Below are positions 18,571 to 28,396 of a stretch of 64,000 nt of DNA, piece after piece. Within the stretch, counting starts at the first letter, position 1. The number at the start of each line of letters is the position of its first letter. The notes under the pieces are model-generated. The model was given only the letters and a program-made list of their open reading frames with translations. It made no database searches and was not told the origin of the DNA. The translations under genes and the position numbers were made by a program. This DNA is from an uncultured Clostridia bacterium. Lineage in GTDB: Bacteria > Bacillota > Clostridia > Christensenellales > Borkfalkiaceae. Location: contig CATLBN010000006.1 in assembly GCA_949878885.1 (NCBI GenBank), forward strand, positions 1 to 64,000. Reading direction: 5' to 3'.

Positions 18571-18607
18571 CCCTGCGGCGTAATGCGCCGCAGGGACGAC
18601 TTTTTTC
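18571..18607 (+). terminator. Terminator of guaBA
   Basis: CCCTGCGGCG / CGCCGCAGGG stem, then TTTTTT six bases later. Confidence 0.85.
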
Positions 18608-18621
18608 GAGGAATTTTTCTG

Positions 18622-18650
18622 TTGCAATTTTTCTTGCGCAGTGATATACT
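18622..18650 (+). promoter_or_regulatory. Promoter of the HelD-like gene
   Basis: TTGCAA, 17-base spacer, TATACT; leader of about 15 bases. Confidence 0.7.
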
Positions 18651-18671
18651 TAATTTTCAATAGGTATTTCA

Positions 18672-21044
18672 ATGGCAGATTACAAAAAGCTTAAAAATTC
18701 AATAAATCCGCATAAAGAGCCGGACAAAAGCTTTTTTTTGGATTTGCTGGACGGCGAAAAGCAGTGGAATTACGAAGCGGACCATATTAACGCGGTTATG
18801 CTTATGCTTAAAGCTGCGTACATTGCAAAGTTAAAAGCTAAAATAAGTTTGTTCAGAGCGGAAAAAGAGCGCATTAAAAGCGACGGCGAATATTCTGCAG
18901 AAAATTATAAGCGCGTACTTGAAATTAATGCTTGCATTGCTTCGGTAAAAGCTAAAATAAACGAATACCGTCCGTTTTTTTCGGAACCGTATTTTGCCAG
19001 AATGGACGTTACCGACCCCAAGGAAGGTTATAACAGCTATTATATAGGCAAGCGCGGCGACGAGGGGCTGGAAATTTTGGATTGGCGCGCACCGCTGGCG
19101 CAAAAATATTATCAAAAAAGCCGAACGTCGTTTAAAATAAACGATTACGACTACAAGTTGGTGCTGCGCAGAGCTTTGAGAACGGCTAACGGCAAACTTT
19201 CCGACTTAAAAAACGAATATCTTTCGCTTTCCGATTATCTTACCAAAGAGGAAATCGGCGGACGCGACGAATCGCTGGTTTTCGACCCGTTTTTAAAAGA
19301 GATATTAAAAACAAGAAAAGAAAAGCAGGAAATCTGCGACATTATAGAAACCATACAGGAAAAGCAATTCGAAATTATAACTTTACCAGAAAGAGACGAA
19401 TTTGTGTTGCAGGGAGTAGCGGGGAGCGGCAAAACTATGATTTTACTGCACAGGCTTTCGTACATTATGTACAATAACGAAACCGTGCGCCCTGCCGACG
19501 TAATGGTAATTACTCCTTCGGATTCTTTTAATGCGTTTATAGACGAACTTTCCGCCGTGCTGGAACTTGAAAAGGTAAAAACAAGTACGTTGGATAACTA
19601 TTTTTTAAACATATTAAAAAACGCCGGAGCGGATATTTCGAATAAAATAGATTTTTCGCTGCCGACTCCAGCGGAATATACCGAGTATATTTATTCGGAA
19701 AAATTTGTAAACGACGTAGATAAAAAACTTTTAAAAATATTCGATTCGGTGTACGGGCTTTTTTCTTCGCAGGAGTGTAAAGAAACCGTTGAAAAAGTTG
19801 TATCGGTTTGCGGCGCTCAATGCGAAGAATACGAAAAGCTTAAAAATTCAAGTTTAAGAATAAGGCGGTGCGTGCTTGGCGAAATAAAAGAAAAACCCGA
19901 CGGCGGACTGTATTATACAAAGCAGTTCAGGTATATGTTTAACTGCGTTTTGGACGTAAAAGAATTTTTGTCGCTTGTATTTTCGGACGAGCGTATGCGC
20001 GACTACCATTATTTTTACAAACAGCTTTTATCGTTTTATAAATCATTGAAGTTTTTGCGCAAATATTCTCAGAAAATCTGCCTTGAAGCTGTTGCCGATT
20101 TAAACGCGCTTAAAACTTCGGTTGAAAAAGAATGCTATGATTTAAAGCGTTATAAAATGAAAATAGGCGAAAAAGAAGTGCTTACCTATGCGGAAGGAAT
20201 AGAGAAAAGGCAGCAGCTTATAGCGGAGATTGCTGCCGCAATATGCCGCATTGAAAGTATTTTAACAGGCTTTTATACCATATACGATTTTGCCGACGTT
20301 CTGCGCGGAGACGGGTATTTTACCGCAATAGGCAAATGCGCCGGCGTTTACGATATTTTAAGATTTTTTAACAGGGAAACAATAAAAAAAGTTAAAAAAA
20401 GATTGGGTATGGAAACCAAGCCGCTTTTAAAGTGCGACGCTTTTGCGCTTTGTCTTATTCTTACTAAATTGGGCTTTAATCTGTCGCCTAAATACTCGTT
20501 TGTATTCGTTGACGAAGCGCAGGATATTTCTGCGGCGGAATACGAGGTGTTGCGCAAGGTAAACGACAGAGCTGTTTTTAACATATTCGGAGATTTACAG
20601 CAAAATATTACAGCCAATCGCGGCATAAAGGATTGGTCGGCTTTAAACTTAAAAATTTATAACTTGTCGCTTAATTACAGAAACACAAATCAAATAGTAT
20701 CTTACGTGTCGCAAAAATTGGGCATAGAAATGCGCTCCATAGGTTTTGAAGGCTGCGCTGTAGAGGAAATTTCCGCGCGTTCGGTTACAGGTTGGCTTTC
20801 TGATAAAAACGGGCTTAAAGCCGTGATATGCGGGGAGCAATCGTTTGAAAAGTACTATAAAAAGAGTTATAATTTACTTAGAAAAACAGGGAAGCTTTCC
20901 AAAACAAAAATAAATTATATGACCGTTTACGAAAGCAAAGGTTTGGAATTTACAGCCGTTGCGGTAGCTGACGGGGATATGACCGACAATGAAAAATATA
21001 TTGCATATACCCGTGCGTTGAAAGAACTTGCAATAATTAAATAA
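18672..21044 (+). CDS. HelD-like SF1 helicase
   Basis: 790-residue UvrD/Rep-type ATPase of the HelD class. An N-terminal coiled coil (about 45-100) that in HelD reaches into RNA polymerase is followed by 'YIGKRGDEGLEILDWRAP', a HelD hallmark. Walker A is 'GVAGSGKTMILLHR' (about 250), Walker B 'FVDEAQDIS', and the C-terminal helicase motif 'YIAYTRALKEL'. HelD removes stalled RNA polymerase from nucleic acid. It has its own promoter and terminator, and is followed by a second large SF1 helicase. Confidence 0.85.
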   Translation: MADYKKLKNSINPHKEPDKSFFLDLLDGEKQWNYEADHINAVMLMLKAAYIAKLKAKISLFRAEKERIKSDGEYSAENYKRVLEINACIASVKAKINEYRPFFSEPYFARMDVTDPKEGYNSYYIGKRGDEGLEILDWRAPLAQKYYQKSRTSFKINDYDYKLVLRRALRTANGKLSDLKNEYLSLSDYLTKEEIGGRDESLVFDPFLKEILKTRKEKQEICDIIETIQEKQFEIITLPERDEFVLQGVAGSGKTMILLHRLSYIMYNNETVRPADVMVITPSDSFNAFIDELSAVLELEKVKTSTLDNYFLNILKNAGADISNKIDFSLPTPAEYTEYIYSEKFVNDVDKKLLKIFDSVYGLFSSQECKETVEKVVSVCGAQCEEYEKLKNSSLRIRRCVLGEIKEKPDGGLYYTKQFRYMFNCVLDVKEFLSLVFSDERMRDYHYFYKQLLSFYKSLKFLRKYSQKICLEAVADLNALKTSVEKECYDLKRYKMKIGEKEVLTYAEGIEKRQQLIAEIAAAICRIESILTGFYTIYDFADVLRGDGYFTAIGKCAGVYDILRFFNRETIKKVKKRLGMETKPLLKCDAFALCLILTKLGFNLSPKYSFVFVDEAQDISAAEYEVLRKVNDRAVFNIFGDLQQNITANRGIKDWSALNLKIYNLSLNYRNTNQIVSYVSQKLGIEMRSIGFEGCAVEEISARSVTGWLSDKNGLKAVICGEQSFEKYYKKSYNLLRKTGKLSKTKINYMTVYESKGLEFTAVAVADGDMTDNEKYIAYTRALKELAIIK

Positions 21045-21050
21045 CCCAAC

Positions 21051-21092
21051 TTACAGCCTCCGCGTTTTAAAATACTGCGGAGGCTGTAAAAA
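21051..21092 (+). terminator. Terminator after HelD-like gene
   Basis: 13-bp stem TTACAGCCTCCGC / GCGGAGGCTGTAA; only AAAATTAA follows, so it is weaker in the U-tract. Confidence 0.7.
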
Positions 21093-21166
21093 TTAATGCT
21101 GTTTTAAAAATAATTAAAAGTCAATAATAAAAAGCGTGCAAAAGCGGCTTGTACGCTTGCCGAATT

Positions 21167-21195
21167 TTGCCGAATGTGGTAAAATTGTCTATATA
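21167..21195 (+). promoter_or_regulatory. Promoter of the DUF4011-type helicase
   Basis: TTGCCG, 17-base spacer, TATATA. The predicted start near 21202 is right at the 5' arm of the hairpin below. Confidence 0.6.
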
Positions 21196-21203
21196 AAATA
21201 AAA

Positions 21204-21233
21204 ATGCCCTAACGGGTGTTAAAAGGGGCATAT
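21204..21233 (+). promoter_or_regulatory. Hairpin covering the ribosome-binding site
   Basis: ATGCCCTAAC, loop GGGT, then GTTA-AAAG-GGGCAT: a 10-bp stem with an AAAG bulge in the 3' arm. The bulge and following Gs are the Shine-Dalgarno AAAAGGGG of the helicase gene, so folding would hide it. Confidence 0.55.
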
Positions 21234-24200
21234 ATGGCTACTAAAAATAAAAAAACGATAGAAACCATTGAAATAGAGGGCGAACTTTTAAATACCGTAA
21301 GCTACGCCGTATATTACTGCCGTATGCCGCTTTTTACTTCGTTTAAAATTTTTAATAACGACGTTGAAAACGCTTATGATATAAATCTTTCGGTGCGCGG
21401 TTCTACTCCGCTTATTTTGCCTGCCGAAATGCACTTGGACGAAATTCCGCACGAGTCCAGCGTTGAGGCAATTCCTCAAAATCTTTTAAACCCCAAATAT
21501 CTTGCGGAACTGTCTGAACCTGCGGTATGCAACGTAGAAGTTAAACTTACCGTGGGTAAAACGGTAATTTGCGAATTGAACGCCGACGTATGCGCTTTGC
21601 CCATAAATTGTTGGAGCGGACTTTCGGGCAATGTTGAAATGCTTTCGGCATTTGTCCGCCCCAAGATTGCCGATTGCCAAAAGATTTTGGCGGAAGCCGG
21701 TCTGCAGCTTAAAACTTGGGGTTATTCTTCGGAGTTTTCTGGCTATGCGGCAAACGGTAAAAATGCAGTAAGACAAGCGGCGGCGGCTGTTTTTGCTGCG
21801 GTGCGCAGGCTTAATATAGAGCGCGAGGACGGGGAAGAACTTTCTTCGGTTACCGCTGTACGCGACTCGGCGGAAACTATACAGCAAAAGTGCGCAACTC
21901 CGTTGGAAATTGCTTTGTTTGCGGCAAGCTGCTTTGAAGCAACCAAGTTAAATCCCGTTTTACTTTTGGGTAAAAACAAGGTTGGTGTGGGAGTATGGCT
22001 TTACGAAAGCTGTTTTTCGTCGCCGCTGCAAGACGATATGCAGTTGATTGAAAAGTATATTACCGAGGGCATAAACAACCTTACGGTGTTCGACGCCGAC
22101 GATTTGTTTGCGCATCGCAACGCAAGCTACACCACGAGCGAAGCGCACGCTTCGGCGTTTTTGCAGAGCGGCGTTTTTGAAATATGTCTTGATATAAAAC
22201 GTTGCCGCATAGGCGGAATTTTCCCTATGCCCCTTAAAGTTAAAGTTTCGGGCGGATACGAACTGCTTGCGGATAATCAGTTTTCGTTCGACGAAAAACC
22301 GCAGGAGCTTTTCGACGCGGATAAATACGATTACGACCATAACATTTCAAAAGAAACTACCTGGCAGCGCCGTCTTTTGGATTTGTCGCAGAAAAACAAT
22401 CTTTTGAATTTCCGTTTTAGGCGCGACTGCCTGCACGTGCTTTGCGCCGACTTACAGCAATTCTGCCAAAAGATAGAAGAAAAAGAAAAATTTACTTTGC
22501 TTCCCAACCAAACTCCCATACAGGACGCCGTTTACTTCGGCGAAAGCAAGGGCGTTAAAAGTATGGGAGAGCTTATAAATATCGAATTGAAATCCGGTAA
22601 AATACGCACGCTTTGTTCTTCGGAAACGTTACAGGAAACCGCGCAGAATTTAATAAGAAAATCGCGCGCGGCGGCGGAAGAAGCCGGAGCCAAAACGCTT
22701 TATCTTGCGCTGGGCTTTTTAAAATGGAAGCGCGACGACGAAAAGGAAGAAAAGTACGCGCCCATAGCTTTGCTGCCCGTAAACTTAAAACGTTTAAAAT
22801 CGCAAGGCGTTTTGCTTGAAGCCGGCGACGGTTACGAAGTTAACACGACTTTGTTGGAATTTTTAAAACAGGACTTCGGAATAGACGTACGCGGAGTGGA
22901 AGGGAAGGGGCTTTCTCCTAAGGAACTTATAGCGTTTTTCCGTGCTAAAACGGCTAATATGCGCGGGTGGATGGTTTACGAAGACGTTTATATTGCACAG
23001 TTTACTTTTGCGCGTTACGCTATGTGGGCGGACGTTAAAAACAATATAAAGCTGTACTCAAAAAACAAGCTTATATCAAGTCTTTTAACTAATTCTAACA
23101 AACTTTCGGAAAATAAAATTTCAGGCGTTGCGGAAGACGACTGCGACCCGTGTGAAATATTGGTTCCGCTGCCTTGCGACAGTACGCAGTACGCGGCTGT
23201 TGCCGAATCTGCAAAGGGCACTACGTTCGTTTTGCACGGGCCTCCCGGAACGGGTAAAAGCCAAACTATAACAAACATTATCGCCAACGCCGTTTACAGC
23301 GGGAAGCGCGTGCTTTTCGTTGCCGAAAAACAGGCGGCTTTGCAGGTTGTTAAAAAACGGCTTTGCGAAATAGGCATAGGCGAATTCTGTTTGGAATTGC
23401 ATTCGGGCAAAACCGCAGACAAAAGTGAAATTATCCGCGGTATAGAAAATACTTTGCAGCTTACAGCCGAGCGCGACGGCGAAAAATTCAGAGCGGCGGG
23501 TGATAAAATTAAAGAAACGCGGCAAACGTTGCGCGCGCCGCTTGACGCCCTGCATAAAAAACGCCGTTTGGGTGTTTCCGTTTACGAGGGCATAGTTTAT
23601 TATTTGCAAAACAAAGACGCGCCCGAACTTTTGAATATAGAAAGCACTTTTTACGATTCGCTTACTCCAAAAAAACTTGAGGAGTGCGAAAGTATGATAA
23701 CTACGGCGCAGGCTGCGGCAAAGGAATGCGGCGGCGTGTACCGTTCGCCGTTTGACCAAATTAATATTTCGGAATGCGGCGAACGTACAAAATCGGCTGT
23801 GCTTTGTTCGGCGGAAGTGGTTTTGGCCGAATTGAAACATCTCAAAAATTACTTGGGTATTTTCCTTGATACGTTCAACCAAAAAATAAGTAAATTCACT
23901 TATAAAAAATTAGAAAATTTAATACAAATTGCCGCGGTGCTTAAAGAAGACGGACTTAAAGCGTTTTTCGAATGCGAAGAAGAAGCGCTTTATAAGTTTT
24001 ACAACGCAAATCTCCGCTACGACAGCGAAGTTAAGCATTGGCTTAAAAACTTTAAAACTTTGCCGGATATTTCTAAATTTGCCCCCGAAATAGAAAAAGA
24101 GATAGATAATTGGGGCGAAAATTACCGTTCTTCGCGCACGCTGCTTGCGGTTATAAAGCGCATAAACCGTTGCGCAAAAGAGCCCGTTAAAGAAAAGGAC

Positions 24201-26855
24201 GAACTTGAGTGGATAAAACGCGCTTACGAAATAGAACAGGCGCGTTCAAGAATTACCGACAACACAAACTTATCCGCCGCGTTTATGGGCTTCGGCGGAA
24301 TAAACGATAAAAAGCGCGAAGAATTTTTAAAACCCTTATACGATTTTCACGCGCTTTGCGCGTCAACGTTTATGGATTACAATGCCGACGCGTTTAACAG
24401 CGTTTGCGTTGCGGCGCAGGGCGGAGTGCTTAAACCGTTGGTTACGGGTTTGATTTCTGCGGCTGTTTCGTTTGTTAAAAGCGCCGACAGCTATTTAAAA
24501 ACCGTTAAAACCGATAAATCGGTGTTTGCCGACGAAGATATTTTTGAACTCTATAATAAAAAGTGTTCCGCACTTATTGACAATATAGATATGCTGCCTG
24601 CCTGGGCAATGTATAAGGCTACCGCCAAAAAGTTAAACGAATACGGTTTGACTTTTATGACCGACGCAATGGAGAGTGGTAAAATAAACGGCAGGCAGAT
24701 ACTTGCCGCGTTCCGAAAGAACGTTTACAGAAATTTTATTCAAACAAATATACCGGCGGACGAGTGTCTTTCCGCATTTTCGGCTAACGTATTGGACGAA
24801 AACGCTGCAAGTTTTTCGCAGATGTTAGAAGAGTTTACTTCCCTCACGCGCGAAACAATCCGAACCGAGCTTATTTCGCGTTTGCCTGCAAAAGAAACCG
24901 AAGGACCGCTTGCGCTGGAACTTATGAGCTTTCAGCGCAGTATAAAAGGAAATCTGCGCGGATTGAATTTAAGAGCGCTGTTTACCGAAATACCTTCGCT
25001 TATGCGCGTGGTTGCTCCTTGTATGCTTATGAGCCCTATAACTGTATCGCAGTATCTTCCTGCCGATGCGGAACTATTCGATTTGGTCATATTCGACGAG
25101 GCTTCTCAGATGCCCACGTGCGAGGCTGTGCCTTCGCTTGCAAGGGCAAAGAGCGCGGTTATAGTAGGCGACCCTAAGCAAATGCCGCCCACTTCGTTCT
25201 TTATGGGGGCAGGTCAGGATGAAGAACATCCCGAAGCCGAAGATTTGGAATCGGTTTTGGACGACTGCCTTGCGCTGGGAATTCCAGAAAAGCATCTTAT
25301 TTGGCATTATAGGTCTAAGCACGAAAGCTTGATTGCTTTTTCCAATTTAACGTATTATTCGTCAAAGCTTTGCACTTTCCCTTCGCCTGACGCGCTGGAC
25401 AGCAAAGTAAGTTTGAAATATCTTGAACAGGGTATATACGACAGAGGGCTTACCAAATGCAATAAAGAGGAGGCGGAGGCGCTTGTTGCGGAAGTGGTTC
25501 GCAGATTAAAGGACGACAGGTTAAGCCGTTCCAGCATAGGTATAGTTACGTTCAGCACTCCTCAGCAACTGTATATAGAAAGACTTTTAAACAAAGAACT
25601 TTCAAAACACGGTCTTGACGAACGGGCGTATGAACGGGAAGAACCGCTTTTTGTTAAAAATTTGGAAAACGTACAGGGCGACGAACGCGACGTTATACTG
25701 TTTTCGGTATGCTACGGACCCGATAAATTGGGGAAAATTTCTTTAAACTTCGGTCCGCTAAACCAATTCGGCGGCTGGCGTCGGCTTAACGTTGCGGTAT
25801 CGCGCGCAAGAGAGGAAATGGTGGTTTTTACCTCTATGCGTTATTCTATGATTGATTTGTCGCGTACGACTTCGCGCGGCGTTGCCGGATTAAAGGCGTT
25901 TTTGGAATTTGCCGAAAAGGGCAGAATGAATATCTCCGTTAAAAGCGACGAACTTATTTTAAATAAACAGGGCATAGGCAGATTTATCGCGGCGGAGCTG
26001 TCTAATTACGGTTACGACTGCCGCTGTAACGTAGGCGTTTCGGATTTTAAACTCGACGTTGCCGTTGCCGACCCCAAAAACAAGCACAGCTTTATACTTG
26101 CAGTTCTTTGCGACGGAACAAGGCAGTTTTCCGTAAAAGACCGTTTGGTAATGCAGGTGCAAACGTTAAAGCGCAATAATTGGAACGTTTACAGGCTATA
26201 CGCTATAAACTTTTTTAATAATCCCAAGCGCGAAATCAAAAAACTCAAAGAATATTTAGATAAGCTTACGGCAGACGGAAAACCCATTGTTGTCAATTTT
26301 AAAAAACCTTACCGCGTTGCCAAAACCGAAAATAAAGAAGCGGACGCAAATTATATTTTAAGCGGAGAAAACGACGCGGAAATTATGCGGATTTTAAAAA
26401 CCGTGGTTGCGGCGGAAGAACCTATCTCTATGCAATTTTTAATAAAACGCACGCTTTCGGTCTTCGGCATAACAAAATACGGTATAAAATTAGAAAGCAA
26501 ACTCCGTTCGCTTATAGACAAGTGCGCGTTTGAAAGCGACGAAATACTCGGCAGCGTGTATTACTTTAAATCCGATAAGTTTTCATCATTCGATAAATAC
26601 CGCGTAGAGGAAGAAACGGCTTTGCGCTCCGCCGATTGCGATTATACGCCGTACGACGTAATTTCGCTTATAAAAGGCATACTGTTAAGCAAAGTTTCTA
26701 TTTATGCCGACGAACTTATACCGGCGGTTTTAAAAGAATTAAAAGTGCCTAGGTCGTCCGAAAAACTTACTTCAATGGTATCCGCGTGCATAGACGAAGC
26801 GGTGCGCAGAGGAATATGTATAAGGTCGGTATCGGACAGAATTTCGCTTGCATAA
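21234..26855 (+). CDS. Giant SF1 helicase, DUF4011/DUF3320 type
   Basis: 1,873-residue protein of the COG1112-like superfamily I group. The N-terminal 350 residues are a beta-rich region. Then come a DUF4011-like block with 'RRLLDLSQKNNLLNFRFRR', Walker A 'LHGPPGTGKSQTITNI' (about 665), Walker B 'VIFDEASQMPTCEAV', motif 'VGDPKQMPPTSFF', and the C-terminal helicase motifs 'VENVQG'-like and 'RRLNVAVSRAREEM'. The tail has a DUF3320-like endonuclease-fold region ('YGYDCRCNVGVSDFKLDVAV') and winged-helix-like ends. Relatives occur as stand-alone genes and in antiphage systems. ATG 21234 is chosen over the GTG at 21216 because of AAAAGGGG. Confidence 0.85.
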   Translation: MATKNKKTIETIEIEGELLNTVSYAVYYCRMPLFTSFKIFNNDVENAYDINLSVRGSTPLILPAEMHLDEIPHESSVEAIPQNLLNPKYLAELSEPAVCNVEVKLTVGKTVICELNADVCALPINCWSGLSGNVEMLSAFVRPKIADCQKILAEAGLQLKTWGYSSEFSGYAANGKNAVRQAAAAVFAAVRRLNIEREDGEELSSVTAVRDSAETIQQKCATPLEIALFAASCFEATKLNPVLLLGKNKVGVGVWLYESCFSSPLQDDMQLIEKYITEGINNLTVFDADDLFAHRNASYTTSEAHASAFLQSGVFEICLDIKRCRIGGIFPMPLKVKVSGGYELLADNQFSFDEKPQELFDADKYDYDHNISKETTWQRRLLDLSQKNNLLNFRFRRDCLHVLCADLQQFCQKIEEKEKFTLLPNQTPIQDAVYFGESKGVKSMGELINIELKSGKIRTLCSSETLQETAQNLIRKSRAAAEEAGAKTLYLALGFLKWKRDDEKEEKYAPIALLPVNLKRLKSQGVLLEAGDGYEVNTTLLEFLKQDFGIDVRGVEGKGLSPKELIAFFRAKTANMRGWMVYEDVYIAQFTFARYAMWADVKNNIKLYSKNKLISSLLTNSNKLSENKISGVAEDDCDPCEILVPLPCDSTQYAAVAESAKGTTFVLHGPPGTGKSQTITNIIANAVYSGKRVLFVAEKQAALQVVKKRLCEIGIGEFCLELHSGKTADKSEIIRGIENTLQLTAERDGEKFRAAGDKIKETRQTLRAPLDALHKKRRLGVSVYEGIVYYLQNKDAPELLNIESTFYDSLTPKKLEECESMITTAQAAAKECGGVYRSPFDQINISECGERTKSAVLCSAEVVLAELKHLKNYLGIFLDTFNQKISKFTYKKLENLIQIAAVLKEDGLKAFFECEEEALYKFYNANLRYDSEVKHWLKNFKTLPDISKFAPEIEKEIDNWGENYRSSRTLLAVIKRINRCAKEPVKEKDELEWIKRAYEIEQARSRITDNTNLSAAFMGFGGINDKKREEFLKPLYDFHALCASTFMDYNADAFNSVCVAAQGGVLKPLVTGLISAAVSFVKSADSYLKTVKTDKSVFADEDIFELYNKKCSALIDNIDMLPAWAMYKATAKKLNEYGLTFMTDAMESGKINGRQILAAFRKNVYRNFIQTNIPADECLSAFSANVLDENAASFSQMLEEFTSLTRETIRTELISRLPAKETEGPLALELMSFQRSIKGNLRGLNLRALFTEIPSLMRVVAPCMLMSPITVSQYLPADAELFDLVIFDEASQMPTCEAVPSLARAKSAVIVGDPKQMPPTSFFMGAGQDEEHPEAEDLESVLDDCLALGIPEKHLIWHYRSKHESLIAFSNLTYYSSKLCTFPSPDALDSKVSLKYLEQGIYDRGLTKCNKEEAEALVAEVVRRLKDDRLSRSSIGIVTFSTPQQLYIERLLNKELSKHGLDERAYEREEPLFVKNLENVQGDERDVILFSVCYGPDKLGKISLNFGPLNQFGGWRRLNVAVSRAREEMVVFTSMRYSMIDLSRTTSRGVAGLKAFLEFAEKGRMNISVKSDELILNKQGIGRFIAAELSNYGYDCRCNVGVSDFKLDVAVADPKNKHSFILAVLCDGTRQFSVKDRLVMQVQTLKRNNWNVYRLYAINFFNNPKREIKKLKEYLDKLTADGKPIVVNFKKPYRVAKTENKEADANYILSGENDAEIMRILKTVVAAEEPISMQFLIKRTLSVFGITKYGIKLESKLRSLIDKCAFESDEILGSVYYFKSDKFSSFDKYRVEEETALRSADCDYTPYDVISLIKGILLSKVSIYADELIPAVLKELKVPRSSEKLTSMVSACIDEAVRRGICIRSVSDRISLA

Positions 26856-26860
26856 ATTTA

Positions 26861-26894
26861 TTAAAAGACGGACTTTTATCGGTCCGTCTTTTAA
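26861..26894 (+). terminator. Terminator after giant helicase
   Basis: 13-bp perfect stem TTAAAAGACGGAC / GTCCGTCTTTTAA. Confidence 0.85.
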
Positions 26895-26953
26895 TAATCG
26901 ATTTAATACGCTATTTTATCTTAATTTTGCGCATAAGCATTTTTTTTAAACGC

Positions 26954-26983
26954 TTGACAAATTTTTAAGATAGGGAGTAGAAT
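26954..26983 (+). promoter_or_regulatory. Promoter of zinc-ribbon/DUF898 gene
   Basis: TTGACA, 18-base spacer, TAGAAT; the gene also has a strong GGGAGGG ribosome-binding site. Confidence 0.65.
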
Positions 26984-27024
26984 AAATATAATTATAACCC
27001 AAAATTACAGGGAGGGTAACAGCA

Positions 27025-28353
27025 ATGGCGTTTTGCAGAAATTGCGGCGCTTCGTTCGACGGTAATTTTTGTCCGAACTGCGGAGAAAAAGCAAAGAAAT
27101 TTTGTCCGAACTGCGGAGCGGAAACCGAAAACGAAAGTAAATTTTGTTCGAATTGCGGAACCGTATTAACAAACGGAAGCGCGGCTTACGTTAATAAATC
27201 GCGGGATACGTTTAATAACCGTCCGGTTGAAGAAATAAGAGCCCGTACGGAAGAAGAAAACCGTTTGGCTGAAAACGGTGCTCGTTCTTTGAGCGCGTCA
27301 GAGAGAATTGAGAATGCCGAGCATACGGAAATCCCTCCGCGCGCAGCCGCTCCTATGGAAACTTCGGAAACTTACCCGTCGGTATTTAAAGGCGGAGCCT
27401 TATCCAGAGCTTTCAGACTGTTTGCCGTAGGATTTGTAACTTTAATTACCTTGGGGTTTGCGTATCCGGCTATGTTTTGTTGGTTTTTGCGCTGGCAGAG
27501 TTCTAAAACGTATATAAACGGCAGGAAGCTTGTTTTCGACGGAACGGGAGGGCAGCTTTTCGGTAAATACATACTTTGGTGCGTGCTTTCGTTAATTACC
27601 TTGGGGCTGTACTATATTTTTGCAGCTAGGGTAAATATGATTGCCTGGCAAACCAAGCATTCGCATTTCGAAGGAGTGGAGCCTTGCGGCGACGAAGATA
27701 AAAAGTCAAAATTTACAGGCAATTCGCTGCAGCTTTTGGGCGTGAATCTGTTAACTTGTTTTGTAACGGTAATAACCTTGTCTTTAGGTTTGTATTGGGC
27801 GTACTGCTATAAGCAGAGATGGTTTGCAAAGCATAAAATAATAGACGGGCATTCGCTTTATTTCGACGGCAGAGCGGGACAGTACTTCGGTAAATGTCTG
27901 CTTTGGGGATTTTTGTCTTTAATAACGTTCGGAATTTATTCTTTCTGGATGGCGGTAAACATTTTAAAATGGAAAACAAAGCATACAAAACTCAGCGAGC
28001 CCAATAATTTGCCGTATTTGGGAGTTGAAAAAAAACTTAATAATTCCGCAGGCGCTTATCCGAAATATGTTGCTCCCGGGAATACTGCCGTAAATCAAGC
28101 AAGTCCCAATAAAAACCAAAGCAATAATTTACCTATAATCGGTTTTGTGCTTTCCATACTTCCAAGCTTTTCTTTTGTGGGCTTTATAGTGTCAATAGTT
28201 GCTTTGGCAAAGTGCAACGATTTCAACGGTAAAAACAAAGGGTTTGCAATAGCCGGTATAATTATTCCAATAGTCTATTTTGTACTCGGCTTTATTTTCG
28301 GGGCGGTTTTAGTACCCATTTTAAACAATATATATTTGTGTTGCGCTATATAA
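27025..28353 (+). CDS. Zinc-ribbon, DUF898 and DUF4190-like membrane protein
   Basis: 442 residues in four parts. Residues 1-50 have eight cysteines in CxxC pairs ('CRNCG', 'CPNCG', 'CPNCG', 'CSNCG'), two zinc ribbons. A low-complexity linker runs to about 115. Two copies of a DUF898 (YjgN-like) unit follow, each with helix pairs and a 'FDGxxGQxFGK' motif (about 120-220 and 230-330). The C-terminus is a two-helix DUF4190-like hairpin ('GFVLSILPS' and 'GIIIPIVYFVLGFIFG'). No biochemical role is established for this combination. Confidence 0.75.
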   Translation: MAFCRNCGASFDGNFCPNCGEKAKKFCPNCGAETENESKFCSNCGTVLTNGSAAYVNKSRDTFNNRPVEEIRARTEEENRLAENGARSLSASERIENAEHTEIPPRAAAPMETSETYPSVFKGGALSRAFRLFAVGFVTLITLGFAYPAMFCWFLRWQSSKTYINGRKLVFDGTGGQLFGKYILWCVLSLITLGLYYIFAARVNMIAWQTKHSHFEGVEPCGDEDKKSKFTGNSLQLLGVNLLTCFVTVITLSLGLYWAYCYKQRWFAKHKIIDGHSLYFDGRAGQYFGKCLLWGFLSLITFGIYSFWMAVNILKWKTKHTKLSEPNNLPYLGVEKKLNNSAGAYPKYVAPGNTAVNQASPNKNQSNNLPIIGFVLSILPSFSFVGFIVSIVALAKCNDFNGKNKGFAIAGIIIPIVYFVLGFIFGAVLVPILNNIYLCCAI

Positions 28354-28387
28354 AAAAGCGGAGCAAGTTGTTCTTGCTCCGCTTTTT
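28354..28387. terminator. Bidirectional terminator
   Basis: AAAGCGGAGCAAG / CTTGCTCCGCTTT stem with T-tract on the plus strand and A-tract for the minus strand; shared by the DUF898 gene and dapB. Confidence 0.92.
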
Positions 28388-28396
28388 ATTTGTTTT

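Noticed and set aside
23121-23882. Minus-strand ORF of 253 residues inside the giant helicase
   Set aside because: A shadow of the helicase P-loop region; no start signal and composition typical of antisense frames.
18672-26855. Genomic island carrying the two helicases
   Set aside because: Codon use and base composition look like those of the neighbours, and no integrase, tRNA or direct repeats flank the region.
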